Assembly: GCF_900109515.1 (NCBI RefSeq)
Contig: NZ_FOBD01000018.1
Location: forward strand, 1 to 64,000
Direction of reading: 5' to 3'
DNA length: 64,000 nt
From: Paenibacillus sp. OK003
GTDB lineage: Bacteria > Bacillota > Bacilli > Paenibacillales > Paenibacillaceae
Below, one piece after another: positions 19,713 to 29,686 of the stretch (its first letter is position 1; each line of letters begins with the position of its first letter). A model generated the notes under the pieces. The model was not told where the DNA came from. It searched no databases and was given only the letters and a program-made list of their open reading frames with translations. Made by a program: the position numbers and the translations under genes.

Positions 19713-20410
19713 CCAAAGTCATTGCGTCAGGAAAAACCGTTGAAGATGCTGTAAACCAAGGATTGGCTGAGCTTGGCGTGAGCCGGGACAAGGTCGAGAT
19801 ACAAGTGTTAGAGCAGCCGTCAAAAGGATTCCTGGGTTTGATCGGGGTTAAGGCCGCTAAAGTGGAAGTGAAACTTCTGCCTGTGCCCGAACCTGTTTCA
19901 CAGCCGATCAAGCCGGCCGCACATATACCTCAGGTTGAAGCAACACTTGAGGGTGTGGCTGCTAAAAATCCCTATGAGGAAGCGGCTGCTTTCTTAAAAG
20001 AAGTGGCAGCAGGTATGGGACTGGATGTTGAAGTGCATATCAAAAAACAGCGTGACGGACATATCTTCAATATTGCCGGTGAAGACCTGGGCATGATTAT
20101 TGGCAGACGTGGACAGACGCTGGATGCCCTTCAATATTTAACGAACATTGTAGCAAATCGTTATTCGGAAAGCTTCGTTCGCATCGTACTCGATGCAGAG
20201 AATTTCCGTCAACGTCGACGCAAGACGCTGGAGGATCTGGCTGAACGTTTGGCTGGACAGGCCATTCGCACTGGCAAGGAAGTTGTGCTGGAGCCCATGC
20301 CGCCACTCGAACGCAAAGTCATTCACGCGAAATTGCAAAATCACCCGCAGATTAAGACTTACAGCAAGGGCGAGGAGCCCAATCGGCGCGTAGTCATTAC
20401 GACGAAATAA
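19709..20410 (+). CDS. khpB: RNA-binding protein KhpB (Jag/SpoIIIJ-associated)
   Basis: 233 aa with three parts: an N-terminal Jag domain (KTVEDAVNQGLAELGVSRDKVEIQVLEQPSKGFLGLIG, residues ~9-50), a KH domain (~100-175, GMIIGRRGQTLDALQYL) and an R3H domain (~175-233, ending YSKGEEPNRRVVITTK). It pairs with KhpA as an RNA chaperone linked to cell division in Gram-positives. It overlaps yidC (ATGA) and is followed by a strong terminator. Confidence 0.96.
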   Translation: MTKVIASGKTVEDAVNQGLAELGVSRDKVEIQVLEQPSKGFLGLIGVKAAKVEVKLLPVPEPVSQPIKPAAHIPQVEATLEGVAAKNPYEEAAAFLKEVAAGMGLDVEVHIKKQRDGHIFNIAGEDLGMIIGRRGQTLDALQYLTNIVANRYSESFVRIVLDAENFRQRRRKTLEDLAERLAGQAIRTGKEVVLEPMPPLERKVIHAKLQNHPQIKTYSKGEEPNRRVVITTK

Positions 20411-20425
20411 CACGAAATTGAAGAC

Positions 20426-20466
20426 GCAATGGCTTCCTGCCCGGTGCAGAAGCCATTGCTTTTTTC
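20426..20466 (+). terminator. khpB terminator
   Basis: GCAATGGCTTC (20426-20436) pairs perfectly with GAAGCCATTGC (20449-20459), then T6. It ends the rnpA-yidC-khpB unit. Confidence 0.92.
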
Positions 20467-20632
20467 GTACAGAAGTATTTTTCAAAACTATAGAGCGACT
20501 TCATTAAGAGCCATATCCAGATATGAATGATGCGAAAAGAAGCGTTGTGCAGCTGAACAACTGAACTATATATTGAAATTAATATAGCGTCCCGAGGGGC
20601 GCAATTTTAAAATAGAGCAAGGAGAGATAACG

Positions 20633-22009
20633 ATGATTAGTGATACGATTACAGCGATATCAACAGCGGTCGGAGAAGCGGGTATCGCTGTAATCCGGGT
20701 GAGCGGCCCGGATGCGGTGTCGGAGACGGAGAAAATTTTTCGCAGCAAAACCCCACTAACACAGGCAGCATCCCACACGGTTCATTACGGTCATATTGTT
20801 GATCCGGGGACTGGCGAGAAGATCGAGGAAGTATTGGTTACGGTGATGCGAGCGCCACGTTCTTTCACAACAGAGGATGTTGTGGAGATCAGTGCCCATG
20901 GCGGAGTGGTTTCGGTTAAGCGTGTAATGGATCTGTTGTTGCAGCTCGATATTCGTCTTGCTGAACCTGGCGAGTTCACAAAGCGTGCTTTTCTCAATGG
21001 GCGGATTGATCTGTCACAGGCGGAAGGGGTCATGGATCTCATTCGTTCCAAATCGGATCGGGCGTTCTCCGTTGCACTCAAGCAAGTGGAGGGCAAATTG
21101 TCGTCCAAGCTGCGCGAACTAAGATACACGCTGGTGGAGACACTTGCTCACATCGAAGTCAATATCGATTATCCTGAGCATGATGTAGAGTCACTAACCT
21201 CTGAATTTATTAAAGAAAAATCCAGTCAGGTGATGACTGAAATCGATAAATTGCTGGTAACCGCAGAGCAAGGAAAGATACTGCGTGAAGGAATCACAAC
21301 AGCAATCGTGGGCCGGCCAAACGTAGGGAAATCTTCATTGCTCAATACGTTGGCCCAGGACAACCGCGCAATTGTAACGGACATTCCAGGTACAACGCGT
21401 GACGTCATTGAGGAGTTTGTTACGATTAACAATATACCGCTCAAGCTGCTCGATACGGCAGGTATTCGGGAAACGATGGATGTCGTGGAAAGAATCGGGG
21501 TGGAGCGTTCTCGCTCTGCTGTGAATGAGGCGGATCTGTTATTGATGGTTATCAATGCTGCCGAGCCACTACATCAGGACGAGATTGAATTATTGGAACA
21601 AATCCGCGGTAGACAATCAATTATTATTATGAATAAAATGGACTTAGCGCCGCAGGCGGACCGCGAAGTGCTGCTTCGTTATATCCCTGAGGAACGGCTT
21701 GTTCCGATGTCGGTGAAAGATGATCTGGGCGTGGATCGATTGGAAGATGCCATCTCGACGTTGTTCTTCAGTGGCAAGCTGGAGTCGGCCGATCTGACCT
21801 ATGTCAGCAATGTGCGTCATATTGCTTTGCTCAAAAAAGCGAAGCAGTCGCTCATTGATGCCTATGAAGCAGCAGAGCAGCTGATTCCTATTGATATGAT
21901 CCAGATTGATGTTCGTCTGGCATGGGAGCAACTGGGTGAGATCGTGGGCGATACAGCGCATGATGCGTTGATTGATCAAATTTTCTCTCAATTCTGCCTC
22001 GGAAAATAA
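20633..22009 (+). CDS. mnmE: tRNA modification GTPase MnmE
   Basis: 458 aa. With MnmG it forms cmnm5U at position 34 of some tRNAs. N-terminal tetrahydrofolate-binding domain (~1-118), then a G domain with [27 protein letters not shown] and NKMD, and the C-terminal catalytic CLGK motif, complete here. ATG at 20633 after AAGGAGAG. mnmG follows in the standard order but 224 bases away; that gap has a stem-loop (about 22128-22160) but no gene. Confidence 0.97.
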   Translation: MISDTITAISTAVGEAGIAVIRVSGPDAVSETEKIFRSKTPLTQAASHTVHYGHIVDPGTGEKIEEVLVTVMRAPRSFTTEDVVEISAHGGVVSVKRVMDLLLQLDIRLAEPGEFTKRAFLNGRIDLSQAEGVMDLIRSKSDRAFSVALKQVEGKLSSKLRELRYTLVETLAHIEVNIDYPEHDVESLTSEFIKEKSSQVMTEIDKLLVTAEQGKILREGITTAIVGRPNVGKSSLLNTLAQDNRAIVTDIPGTTRDVIEEFVTINNIPLKLLDTAGIRETMDVVERIGVERSRSAVNEADLLLMVINAAEPLHQDEIELLEQIRGRQSIIIMNKMDLAPQADREVLLRYIPEERLVPMSVKDDLGVDRLEDAISTLFFSGKLESADLTYVSNVRHIALLKKAKQSLIDAYEAAEQLIPIDMIQIDVRLAWEQLGEIVGDTAHDALIDQIFSQFCLGK

Positions 22010-22233
22010 CACCTGACAAACATACCGGCTCTGAAAAGTAGTATGATAATAAAGTCCATCTGTGGGTGGTCAAAGAATCCGCGAATATGTCTGAAGTACC
22101 TATAGACTTGATGGCTTAATATAGATCGAAATGCATTCCGTAGAGTGCGGAGCGTATTTCATCATGATTTTTACAGAAAATAGATCGTTTGCATGAATTT
22201 AGGCGTGCGGCGGCAAAAAGGAGGTAAGCTGGA

Positions 22234-24123
22234 ATGGCTTTTGATGGCGGCAGTTATGATGTAATCGTCGTAGGGGCAGGACATGCTGGTGTGGAATCGG
22301 CACTGGCTGCAGCCCGTATGGGTTCGAAAACGTTGATGATTACCATCAATCTGGATATGGTGGCCTTCATGCCTTGTAACCCATCTATTGGGGGACCGGC
22401 AAAAGGACATGTGGTACGTGAGATTGATGCACTTGGTGGAGAGATGGGACGGAACATCGATAAGACCTTTATTCAGATGCGAATGCTCAACACGGGTAAA
22501 GGACCTGCTGTTCATGCGCTTCGGGCTCAGGCGGATAAGTTCTCTTATCAGCATACGATGAAAGAAACGATGGAAAATGAACGCAACCTGACGATGCGTC
22601 AAGGCATGGTTGATCGCCTGCTCGTTGAAGACGGACAGTGTGTAGGTGTGGTTACTCAAACGGGTACAGAGTATCGGGCCAAAGCGGTTGTTTTGACAAC
22701 AGGTACGTATCTGCGCGGTAAAGTAATTATGGGTGAGTTGATGTACGAGAGTGGTCCAAATAATCAGCAGCCTTCCCTTAAGTTATCCGAACATCTGCGT
22801 GAGCTTGGATTTGACCTGGTTCGTTTTAAAACAGGTACACCGCCACGTGTGCATAAGGATACGATTGATTTTAGCAAAACGGAAATTCAGCCAGGTGATG
22901 ACAAGCCGAAGTTCTTTTCTTATGAAACGGAATCTTCCGATAATGAGCAGCTGCCTTGCTGGTTGACGTATACATCTGTAGAAACACACCAGATTATTAA
23001 CGATAATCTCCACCGTGCGCCTATGTTCTCAGGTGTTATTGAAGGCACCGGACCACGTTATTGCCCATCGATCGAGGATAAAATTGTGCGTTTCAGCGAC
23101 AAGCCGAAGCATCAGATTTTCCTGGAGCCAGAAGGCAAAAACACATCGGAATACTATGTGCAAGGTCTGTCTACCAGTCTGCCAGAAGATGTTCAATTGG
23201 CGGTCCTTCGCTCAATTCCGGGTATGGAAAAAGTAGAAATGATGCGTAACGGCTATGCTATTGAATATGATGCGATGGTGCCTACACAGCTGTGGCCTTC
23301 ACTTGAAACGAAACGTCTGCCAGGTCTGTTCACAGCAGGGCAGATTAATGGTACCTCCGGGTATGAAGAAGCGGCAGGACAAGGCGTAATGGCAGGCATC
23401 AATGCTGCACGTAAAGTACAGGGTAAAGAGCCTGTCGTACTTGATCGCTCCCAAGGGTACATTGGTGTACTGATTGATGATCTCGTAACCAAAGGTACGA
23501 ATGAACCTTATCGTCTGCTGACTTCCCGTGCAGAATACCGTTTGTTGCTTCGTCATGATAATGCCGATATGCGTTTGACGGAAATTGGCCACGATATTGG
23601 GTTGATTCCTGATGAGCGTTACGCTAAATTCCTGGACAAAAAGGCAAAAGTAGAACAGGAAGTGGCTCGTCTGAAGGCAGCTAAAGTTCGCCCTGTCGAA
23701 GTGAATTCGAAGCTGGAAGAGATCGGTTCTACAACGATTCAGGATGGCAGCACACTTCTGACATTGATGCGTCGCCCAGAGATCGGGTATGACTGGATTG
23801 AGCAGATCTCACCTTCCGAGGTGGAACTGACTGCTGATATGAAAGAGCAAGTTGAAATTCAAATTAAATATGCGGGTTATATTGAGAAACAATTGATCCA
23901 CGTGGAACGTTTGCAAAAAATGGAGAAGAAAAAAATTCCGGACACGATTATATATGACGAAATTCATGGCCTTGCTATGGAAGCAAAGCAGAAGCTCGCT
24001 ACAATTCGTCCAATCTCGATAGGACAGGCGTCCCGTATTGCCGGGGTTACTCCTGCGGATATCTCCATTCTGCTGGTTTACCTGGAGCATTATAACCGTG
24101 TAACCGCAGCAAGGGGACAATAA
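22234..24123 (+). CDS. mnmG: tRNA uridine-34 modification enzyme MnmG (GidA)
   Basis: 629 aa FAD enzyme, partner of MnmE. The dinucleotide-binding loop [17 protein letters not shown] is at the N-terminus, with [22 protein letters not shown] and the GidA signatures [14 protein letters not shown] and [13 protein letters not shown]. Full length. ATG at 22234 follows AAAAAGGAGG. Its stop overlaps the rsmG start by one base, so the two are translationally coupled. Confidence 0.97.
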   Translation: MAFDGGSYDVIVVGAGHAGVESALAAARMGSKTLMITINLDMVAFMPCNPSIGGPAKGHVVREIDALGGEMGRNIDKTFIQMRMLNTGKGPAVHALRAQADKFSYQHTMKETMENERNLTMRQGMVDRLLVEDGQCVGVVTQTGTEYRAKAVVLTTGTYLRGKVIMGELMYESGPNNQQPSLKLSEHLRELGFDLVRFKTGTPPRVHKDTIDFSKTEIQPGDDKPKFFSYETESSDNEQLPCWLTYTSVETHQIINDNLHRAPMFSGVIEGTGPRYCPSIEDKIVRFSDKPKHQIFLEPEGKNTSEYYVQGLSTSLPEDVQLAVLRSIPGMEKVEMMRNGYAIEYDAMVPTQLWPSLETKRLPGLFTAGQINGTSGYEEAAGQGVMAGINAARKVQGKEPVVLDRSQGYIGVLIDDLVTKGTNEPYRLLTSRAEYRLLLRHDNADMRLTEIGHDIGLIPDERYAKFLDKKAKVEQEVARLKAAKVRPVEVNSKLEEIGSTTIQDGSTLLTLMRRPEIGYDWIEQISPSEVELTADMKEQVEIQIKYAGYIEKQLIHVERLQKMEKKKIPDTIIYDEIHGLAMEAKQKLATIRPISIGQASRIAGVTPADISILLVYLEHYNRVTAARGQ

Positions 24124-24845
24124 TGGACGATATTCAACAGCAGCTACAACGGCGCCTGAAGAAACATGGACTGGAGCTGGATGAACGCCAGCTTGAGCAA
24201 TTCGAATTGTATTTTCAGGAGCTGGTAGCCTGGAACGAAAAGATGAATTTAACCGGGATTACCGAACGTGAACAAGTCTATACAAAGCATTTCTATGATT
24301 CGGTATCGTTGGCATTTTATACAGATATGTCGAAGATAAACAAACTTGCAGACATTGGTTCAGGGGCAGGGTTCCCAGGACTACCGCTTAAAATTTGTTT
24401 CCCGCATATCAAGCTGACCATCATTGATTCCTTAAATAAACGTATCGGCTTTCTACAGCATGTTGTGGATACGCTCGGCTTAACTGATGTAGAATTGATT
24501 CATGGTCGTGCGGAGGAGCTTGGACGCAAAGAAGGATATCGTGACAGCTATGACCTCGTTACTGCGCGTGCAGTTGCGAAGCTAGCGGTGCTTAACGAAT
24601 TCTGTCTGCCATTTGTTCGCAAAAGTGGATTGTTCGCTGCCATGAAGGGCGGAGACCCGCGCGAGGAAATGAAGGAAGCTGAATTCAGCTTTAACCAGCT
24701 GAAAGGACGGGTAAAAGCAGTTCATCCGTTCCAGCTTCCTGTTGAAGAATCGGCACGTCATATCATTCTGATCCAAAAGTTTGATAAGACACCTTTTAAA
24801 TATCCACGTAAATCAGGAACACCGCTAAAAACACCTTTGGTATAG
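24123..24845 (+). CDS. rsmG: 16S rRNA m7G527 methyltransferase RsmG (GidB)
   Basis: 240 aa SAM-dependent enzyme that methylates G527 in 16S rRNA. The SAM loop ADIGSGAGFPGLPLK is near residue 75, and the phrase WNEKMNLTGI near 38 is diagnostic. Loss of this gene gives low-level streptomycin resistance in other bacteria. It is the last gene before the parS/terminator element. Confidence 0.96.
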   Translation: MDDIQQQLQRRLKKHGLELDERQLEQFELYFQELVAWNEKMNLTGITEREQVYTKHFYDSVSLAFYTDMSKINKLADIGSGAGFPGLPLKICFPHIKLTIIDSLNKRIGFLQHVVDTLGLTDVELIHGRAEELGRKEGYRDSYDLVTARAVAKLAVLNEFCLPFVRKSGLFAAMKGGDPREEMKEAEFSFNQLKGRVKAVHPFQLPVEESARHIILIQKFDKTPFKYPRKSGTPLKTPLV

Positions 24846-24928
24846 TACTTGGCTCTCAACGTGTGTATGTATTAAAAAGGTAAGATGATCATTCTTCGTA
24901 TATTTAATGAAGAACCTTGAATAAGAGT

Positions 24929-24970
24929 AAAGAGGATGTTTCACGTGAAACATCCTCTTTTTGTTTTTTT
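24929..24970 (+). terminator. rsmG terminator built around a parS site
   Basis: A perfect 32-base palindrome (arms 24929-24944 and 24945-24960) is followed by TTGTTTTTTTT. The central 16 bases are the consensus parS. The palindrome has no separate loop, so as RNA the central bases must open into one. The strong stem and T run point to intrinsic termination after rsmG. Confidence 0.8.
24937..24952. other. parS: parS centromere site 1
   Basis: TGTTTCACGTGAAACA is the exact consensus parS of Bacillales and the binding site for Spo0J/ParB, which is encoded 2.3 kb downstream. A second site lies inside parB. Confidence 0.95.
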
Positions 24971-25533
24971 TGATTTATTATCTAGTGTTAGATAGAATCT
25001 ACATTCCTATTACATAAAGCAGAGAACAACGAAATCGATAATTTAATTTATTTAGCGTAAAAGTTTTTCTTGTTACAGCTATACTCGAATGAAGAAGACA
25101 CGAAGGAAGCGGGTTTTTCTGCGACCGAGGTTGTCTTATGAAAATCCATTTTTACGTGGTATCAAATGAGTGCACAACGCAGCTACTATGAGCAGGTCCT
25201 GTCTAGAGGATTCTCCATATCTTATTGTGTACAAGCAGTCATATGGCTAATATTCATGAAGAAAAAGCAGGAAAATTAGAAGAGTTTAAAGAATAGGTAA
25301 ACATAGGATTATGGAAGAAAAGATGATAGAATAGAAGTATCCGGTCCTGGATTACAGAGATCATAGATTATATGTATAGATAGATTTTTGAGCATGTTTG
25401 TACAGGTTACAGAAAGCGTCATGGAAGGCAAAACTTATTCGAAGAACGACAGCGTTTGAAAGGGTCGCATATTGAATAAGAAGCACCTGCAACTCTGCGG
25501 GAGCTATTACGAAACTAGGTGGTAATATACGGA
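24971..25533. other. Gap between parS and noc
   Basis: About 560 bases of A+T-rich sequence without a recognised gene. A possible noc promoter is TTACAG (25352-25357), 17 bases, TATAGA (25375-25380). A 37-codon open frame at 25166-25279 (MSAQRSYYEQVLSRGFS..., hydrophobic middle) has a poor ribosome site and could be a remnant; it matches nothing I know. Confidence 0.4.
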
Positions 25534-26352
25534 ATGAAAGAACAATTTTCGAAGTTGTTTGGTTTGGCGGAGCGCAATAACGGAGATGAGATTAAACAAA
25601 TTCCGGTCAATGAAATTGTGAGCAGCCCATATCAACCCCGTACTATTTTTGATGATGATAAAATTGATGAGTTGTTGCAGACGATCAAGACACATGGCGT
25701 AATACAGCCGATTGTCGTCCGCGTACGAAATGGATCATATGAAATTATTGCCGGGGAACGTCGCTGGCGTGCAGTTCGAAAACTGGGTTTGGATCATATT
25801 CCGGCCATTGTACGTGAATTCAACGACTCTCAGGCAGCGTCCATTGCATTGATCGAGAACCTGCAGCGTGAAGGACTCACTTCCATTGAAGAGGCTGTTG
25901 CTTATCAGAAATTGATTGACCTGCACCAACTTACACAGGAAAGTCTTGCGCAGCGATTAGGCAAAAGCCAGTCGACGATCGCCAACAAAATCCGGTTGTT
26001 ACAGCTTCCAGATGGCATTAAGACAGCGCTGATGGAACGTAAGATTTCGGAGCGTCATGCCAGAGCTTTGCTTTCATTGGATACGGAAGAGTTGCAAATG
26101 AAATTGCTTGGCGAAATTATTGATAAAGAGTTGAATGTAAAACAAACGGAAGCGCGGGTTGCCTTTTACAAGGAATCCTCGAAGATCAAAAAATCCAAAC
26201 GTGTCTCATTCACCAAGGACGTTAGACTTGCACTTAATACGATTCGTCAATCCATTGATATGGTATCGGGCTCCGGTCTAGACATCAAAACCAAGGAAGC
26301 GGACCATGAGGACCATTACGAGATCGTTATCCATATCCCGAAACGCAAATAA
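25534..26352 (+). CDS. noc: Nucleoid occlusion protein Noc
   Basis: 272 aa ParB paralogue. Noc binds its own DNA sites, clamps with CTP and attaches to the membrane, blocking FtsZ ring formation over the nucleoid. The N-terminus MKEQFSKLFGLAERN resembles the membrane-targeting amphipathic helix of B. subtilis Noc. CTP-binding motifs GERRWRAV and ENLQREG are present, and the HTH reads LGKSQSTIANKIRLLQLP. That the upstream ParB copy is Noc rather than Spo0J follows from these features and from its place after rsmG. ATG at 25534 is taken; a GTG 15 bases upstream overlaps the ribosome site. Confidence 0.93.
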   Translation: MKEQFSKLFGLAERNNGDEIKQIPVNEIVSSPYQPRTIFDDDKIDELLQTIKTHGVIQPIVVRVRNGSYEIIAGERRWRAVRKLGLDHIPAIVREFNDSQAASIALIENLQREGLTSIEEAVAYQKLIDLHQLTQESLAQRLGKSQSTIANKIRLLQLPDGIKTALMERKISERHARALLSLDTEELQMKLLGEIIDKELNVKQTEARVAFYKESSKIKKSKRVSFTKDVRLALNTIRQSIDMVSGSGLDIKTKEADHEDHYEIVIHIPKRK

Positions 26353-26537
26353 TTGAAGCTTAAGGCGGCAATGGGCCGCTTTTTCTGTCTATAAAGTTGA
26401 GAGTGGCATGAACAGCGTAGAATAGCACCATGAAGAAACGGTAGTTGATGTTTGTGAGGATGATAGCCGCCTGCTTTTTGTTAACTGTAGCTCACAACCT
26501 ACAAGAAAAGACTCCTATTTTATTTGAGGTGAAGGTA

Positions 26538-27299
26538 TTGTCTAAGATTATGGCCGTAGCAAATCAAAAGGGCGGTGTGGGGAAAACGACGACATCTGTT
26601 AACTTGGGTGCAGGACTGGCTTCGCTCGGGAAAAGGGTACTGCTAGTCGATATTGACCCCCAGGGGAATACAACCAGCGGAGTCGGAATCAACAAAGCAG
26701 ATGTGGCCAATTGTATATATGATGTCATCATTAATGAAGTTCCCCCTCAGGAAGCGATTGTGGAAACTCAGATTGAAGGCCTGCATATCATACCTGCAAC
26801 GATTCAGCTTGCCGGAGCCGAGATTGAACTGGTATCCACGATATCACGGGAAGTACGCCTGAAAAAATCACTCGCCATGGTGAAAAAAAACTATGATTAC
26901 ATACTGATCGATTGTCCACCTTCCTTAGGCATGTTAACGATCAACTCGTTGACAGCTTCCGATTCGGTGATCATTCCGATTCAGTGTGAGTATTATGCGC
27001 TCGAAGGGTTGAGCCAATTGCTCAACACGGTTCGTTTGGTGCAGAAGCATCTGAATACATCCCTGCAGATTGAAGGGGTTTTGCTGACGATGTTTGACGC
27101 TCGTACGAATCTGGGCATTCAAGTGATTGAGGAAGTGAAGAAGTATTTTCAACAAAAGGTGTATCAGACCATTATTCCGCGCAATGTGCGGCTTAGTGAG
27201 GCACCTTCTCATGGTCAGTCTATTATTACGTATGATCCTCGATCGCGAGGGGCTGAAGTTTATTTAGAGCTCGCAAAGGAAGTGATTTCTTATGAGTAA
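26538..27299 (+). CDS. parA: Chromosome partitioning ATPase Soj/ParA
   Basis: 253 aa. ParA-type ATPase that works with ParB in origin segregation and, in B. subtilis, regulates DnaA. The deviant Walker A KGGVGKTT is at residues 11-18, with LLVDIDPQGN and DYILIDCPPSLG further on. An in-frame ATG lies 93 bases upstream, but TTG at 26538 fits the family length exactly, with GAGGTGAAGG just before it. It overlaps parB by 8 bases. Confidence 0.95.
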   Translation: MSKIMAVANQKGGVGKTTTSVNLGAGLASLGKRVLLVDIDPQGNTTSGVGINKADVANCIYDVIINEVPPQEAIVETQIEGLHIIPATIQLAGAEIELVSTISREVRLKKSLAMVKKNYDYILIDCPPSLGMLTINSLTASDSVIIPIQCEYYALEGLSQLLNTVRLVQKHLNTSLQIEGVLLTMFDARTNLGIQVIEEVKKYFQQKVYQTIIPRNVRLSEAPSHGQSIITYDPRSRGAEVYLELAKEVISYE

Positions 27300-28137
27300 G
27301 CGGCTTGGAAAAGGTCTTGATGCCCTCATTCCTTCGCTTTCAATTAATGACGATGATAAAGTCGTAGAAATCCCGATTAGTCAACTGCGGGCAAACCCTT
27401 ACCAACCTCGTAAAGTATTTGATGAGGATGCGATACATGAACTCGCTGAATCCATCCGTCAACATGGTGTTATACAACCTATTATTGTACGACCTGTTTT
27501 GAGAGGTTATGAGATCATTGCTGGTGAACGTCGTTTCAGAGCTTCCCAATATTGCGGTAATGCCACTGTACCTGCCGTAGTTCGTAATTTTAGTGATCAG
27601 CAGGTTATGGAGATTGCTTTAATCGAGAACCTGCAGCGGGAAAATCTGAATGCAATGGAGGTTGCAGTTGCTTATCAGGGGTTGATGGACCAGTTTGGAT
27701 TAACCCAAGAAGAGCTCTCCGTAAAAGTGGGTAAGTCACGTTCTCACATCGCTAACTTCCTACGTTTGTTATCATTGCCGGAAGAAGTGAAGGATCATGT
27801 TTCACGTGGAACATTGTCAATGGGGCATGCACGTGCTATCGTCGGTGTTAAAGATGAGAGCCTTGTAAAGCAGCTGGCCAAACAAACTATTGATCAGCAG
27901 TGGAGTGTACGTGAACTGGAAGAGGCTGTTCAACAATTGGATCGTTCCAAAACGGGTGAAGCGAAAGCCAAATCCAAGTTAAAGAAAAAAGATCCATTTA
28001 TTGATACATTGGAAGAGTCTTTACGTGAACGGTTCAAAACAACGGTGAAAATTAAGCATAACAAAGATAAAGGCAAAATTGAGCTCAACTACTACAGCAA
28101 ACAAGATCTGGAGCGACTGTTGGAACTGTTGCAATAA
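27292..28137 (+). CDS. parB: Chromosome partitioning protein Spo0J/ParB
   Basis: 281 aa. Binds parS, uses CTP to slide along DNA and loads SMC condensin at the origin. Motifs: PYQPRKVFDEDAI, CTP-binding GERRFRAS and ENLQREN, HTH VGKSRSHIANFLRLLSLP, and a C-terminal dimer region. A parS site lies inside its own reading frame. ATG at 27292 with AAGGAAGTG upstream, inside the end of soj. No clear terminator follows. Confidence 0.96.
   Translation: MSKRLGKGLDALIPSLSINDDDKVVEIPISQLRANPYQPRKVFDEDAIHELAESIRQHGVIQPIIVRPVLRGYEIIAGERRFRASQYCGNATVPAVVRNFSDQQVMEIALIENLQRENLNAMEVAVAYQGLMDQFGLTQEELSVKVGKSRSHIANFLRLLSLPEEVKDHVSRGTLSMGHARAIVGVKDESLVKQLAKQTIDQQWSVRELEEAVQQLDRSKTGEAKAKSKLKKKDPFIDTLEESLRERFKTTVKIKHNKDKGKIELNYYSKQDLERLLELLQ
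27798..27813. other. parS: parS centromere site 2, inside parB
   Basis: TGTTTCACGTGGAACA; its complement TGTTCCACGTGAAACA is the parS variant known inside B. subtilis spo0J. One base differs from site 1. It falls on codons for residues about 169-174, just after the HTH. Confidence 0.93.
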
Positions 28138-28289
28138 TAGTCGTGATTCTATGATCGATGAACAACATGCGGGGCTTTTTCATGTGATGACATATCGCCT
28201 CTGTACCATGGAGAAACGATATGTCATTGTTTGTTTATAGGGAATTCATCCAAACAGAACGATCAATTAGGGACAGAGGTGGTCATGAG

Positions 28290-29450
28290 GTGGAGGGAGT
28301 TATCTATCTGGATCATGCAGCGACATCTTGGCCTAAGCCACCTGCTGTCGGGGAAGCCATGATGCAGGCTCTGGATGTGGCAGGGGCCAACCCAGGCAGA
28401 GGAAGTCATCGGATGGCTGTACAGGCGAGCCGAGTTGTATTTGGTGCCAGAAAAGCGTTATCCACTCTTTTGGGTGTTCGTAATGCCAATGATATTGCAC
28501 TAGGTTCTAATACCACAGAAGCTTTGAATCTAGCTATTCAAGGGTGGTTAAGAGAAGGCGATCATGTCATTGCTACGATGGCTGAACATAATTCAGTAAG
28601 ACGGCCCTTGGAGTACATGCGCAGATCTCGTAATGTAGAGGTTGATTATGTGCCTGTTAATGCAGCCGGGGAGATGGATCTGGTCCAATTCGCACGGTTG
28701 TTTCGTTCCAATACAAGATTGGTTGTCTGCACGCATAGTTCGAACCTGCTGGGGAGTATTCTGCCCATTGGTGAAATTGCACTGATGTGTCAAAAACACC
28801 AGGTGACTTTGCTTGTTGACGCTGCTCAAAGTGCTGGAATTATCCCTGTGGATGTGAAGCAGCTTGGCATCGATATGCTTGCCTTTCCCGGGCATAAAGG
28901 ACTGTTGGGACCGCAGGGAACGGGTGGGCTGTATATCGCTCCTGAGCTGGATGTGCAACCATTGCTTCACGGAGGGACAGGAAGCCAATCCGAGGCGATT
29001 GAGCAGCCACTTGTTCGTCCTGATCGCTATGAGGCGGGTACGCCGAATACCGTGGGTATAGCAGGTCTGGCAGCCGGAGTGCAGCATGTGCTTGAACTGA
29101 CGCCTGAATTCATATATAAACAGGAGTGGGATTTGACTCAGCATATGATGGATGGGTTATCATCAGTAAATGGGATTCGAATGCTCGGTCCTGAAATTGG
29201 ACAGCCGCGTACCGGATTGTTATCCTTTACTGTTGAAGGATATGATTCGGCCCAACTCGCTTTTCAATTAGACCGAAATTATGGCATCGCTGTGCGTTCA
29301 GGTTTTCATTGCACACCACTTGCCCATGAGTCGGCTGGCACCACGGCAAGTGGGGCTGTCAGAGCGAGCGTGGGATATAGTACATCAAGAGAAGATGTCG
29401 ATGCGTTGATCGAAGCAGTTATCGAATTAACAGCATCCAAATCTGTATGA
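28290..29450 (+). CDS. Class V aminotransferase, cysteine-desulfurase-like
   Basis: 386 aa PLP enzyme. The PLP lysine is in AFPGHKGLLGPQGTGGLYI; SNTTEALNLAIQGWL and VDAAQSAGIIPVDVKQLGIDMLAFPG are fold signatures. RSGFHCTPLAHE places a cysteine where type II desulfurases have their catalytic one, so sulfur transfer from cysteine is likely, though selenocysteine lyase or another beta-lyase is possible. The in-frame ATG at 28221 would add 23 residues; GTG at 28290, 7 bases after AGAGGTGG and directly before GVIYLDHAATSWPKP, is preferred. No suf or isc partners are adjacent. Confidence 0.85.
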   Translation: MEGVIYLDHAATSWPKPPAVGEAMMQALDVAGANPGRGSHRMAVQASRVVFGARKALSTLLGVRNANDIALGSNTTEALNLAIQGWLREGDHVIATMAEHNSVRRPLEYMRRSRNVEVDYVPVNAAGEMDLVQFARLFRSNTRLVVCTHSSNLLGSILPIGEIALMCQKHQVTLLVDAAQSAGIIPVDVKQLGIDMLAFPGHKGLLGPQGTGGLYIAPELDVQPLLHGGTGSQSEAIEQPLVRPDRYEAGTPNTVGIAGLAAGVQHVLELTPEFIYKQEWDLTQHMMDGLSSVNGIRMLGPEIGQPRTGLLSFTVEGYDSAQLAFQLDRNYGIAVRSGFHCTPLAHESAGTTASGAVRASVGYSTSREDVDALIEAVIELTASKSV

Positions 29451-29686
29451 AGCAACCCTAATGAAATGTGAATTTCAATCGCTTGAATAAGCAAAAAGCA
29501 AAAGAGGCAAGAAGCCAAAACGAGTGATTAACCGTAGGGGTTATCTGGTGAATAAATAAGGGTAAGCTTGAGGGTTATATTAGTGTGTTGGATGGCTTTA
29601 CTTGGCTGAATGGATCAATGATGTGGAGTACGTTTGAAGCTACAAACGTTAACCTGAACAAACCAACAGAGGGGTAGTTGCACTAC

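Noticed and set aside
25166-25279. 37-codon open frame upstream of noc
   Set aside because: Weak ribosome site and no match; kept only as a note in the gap description.
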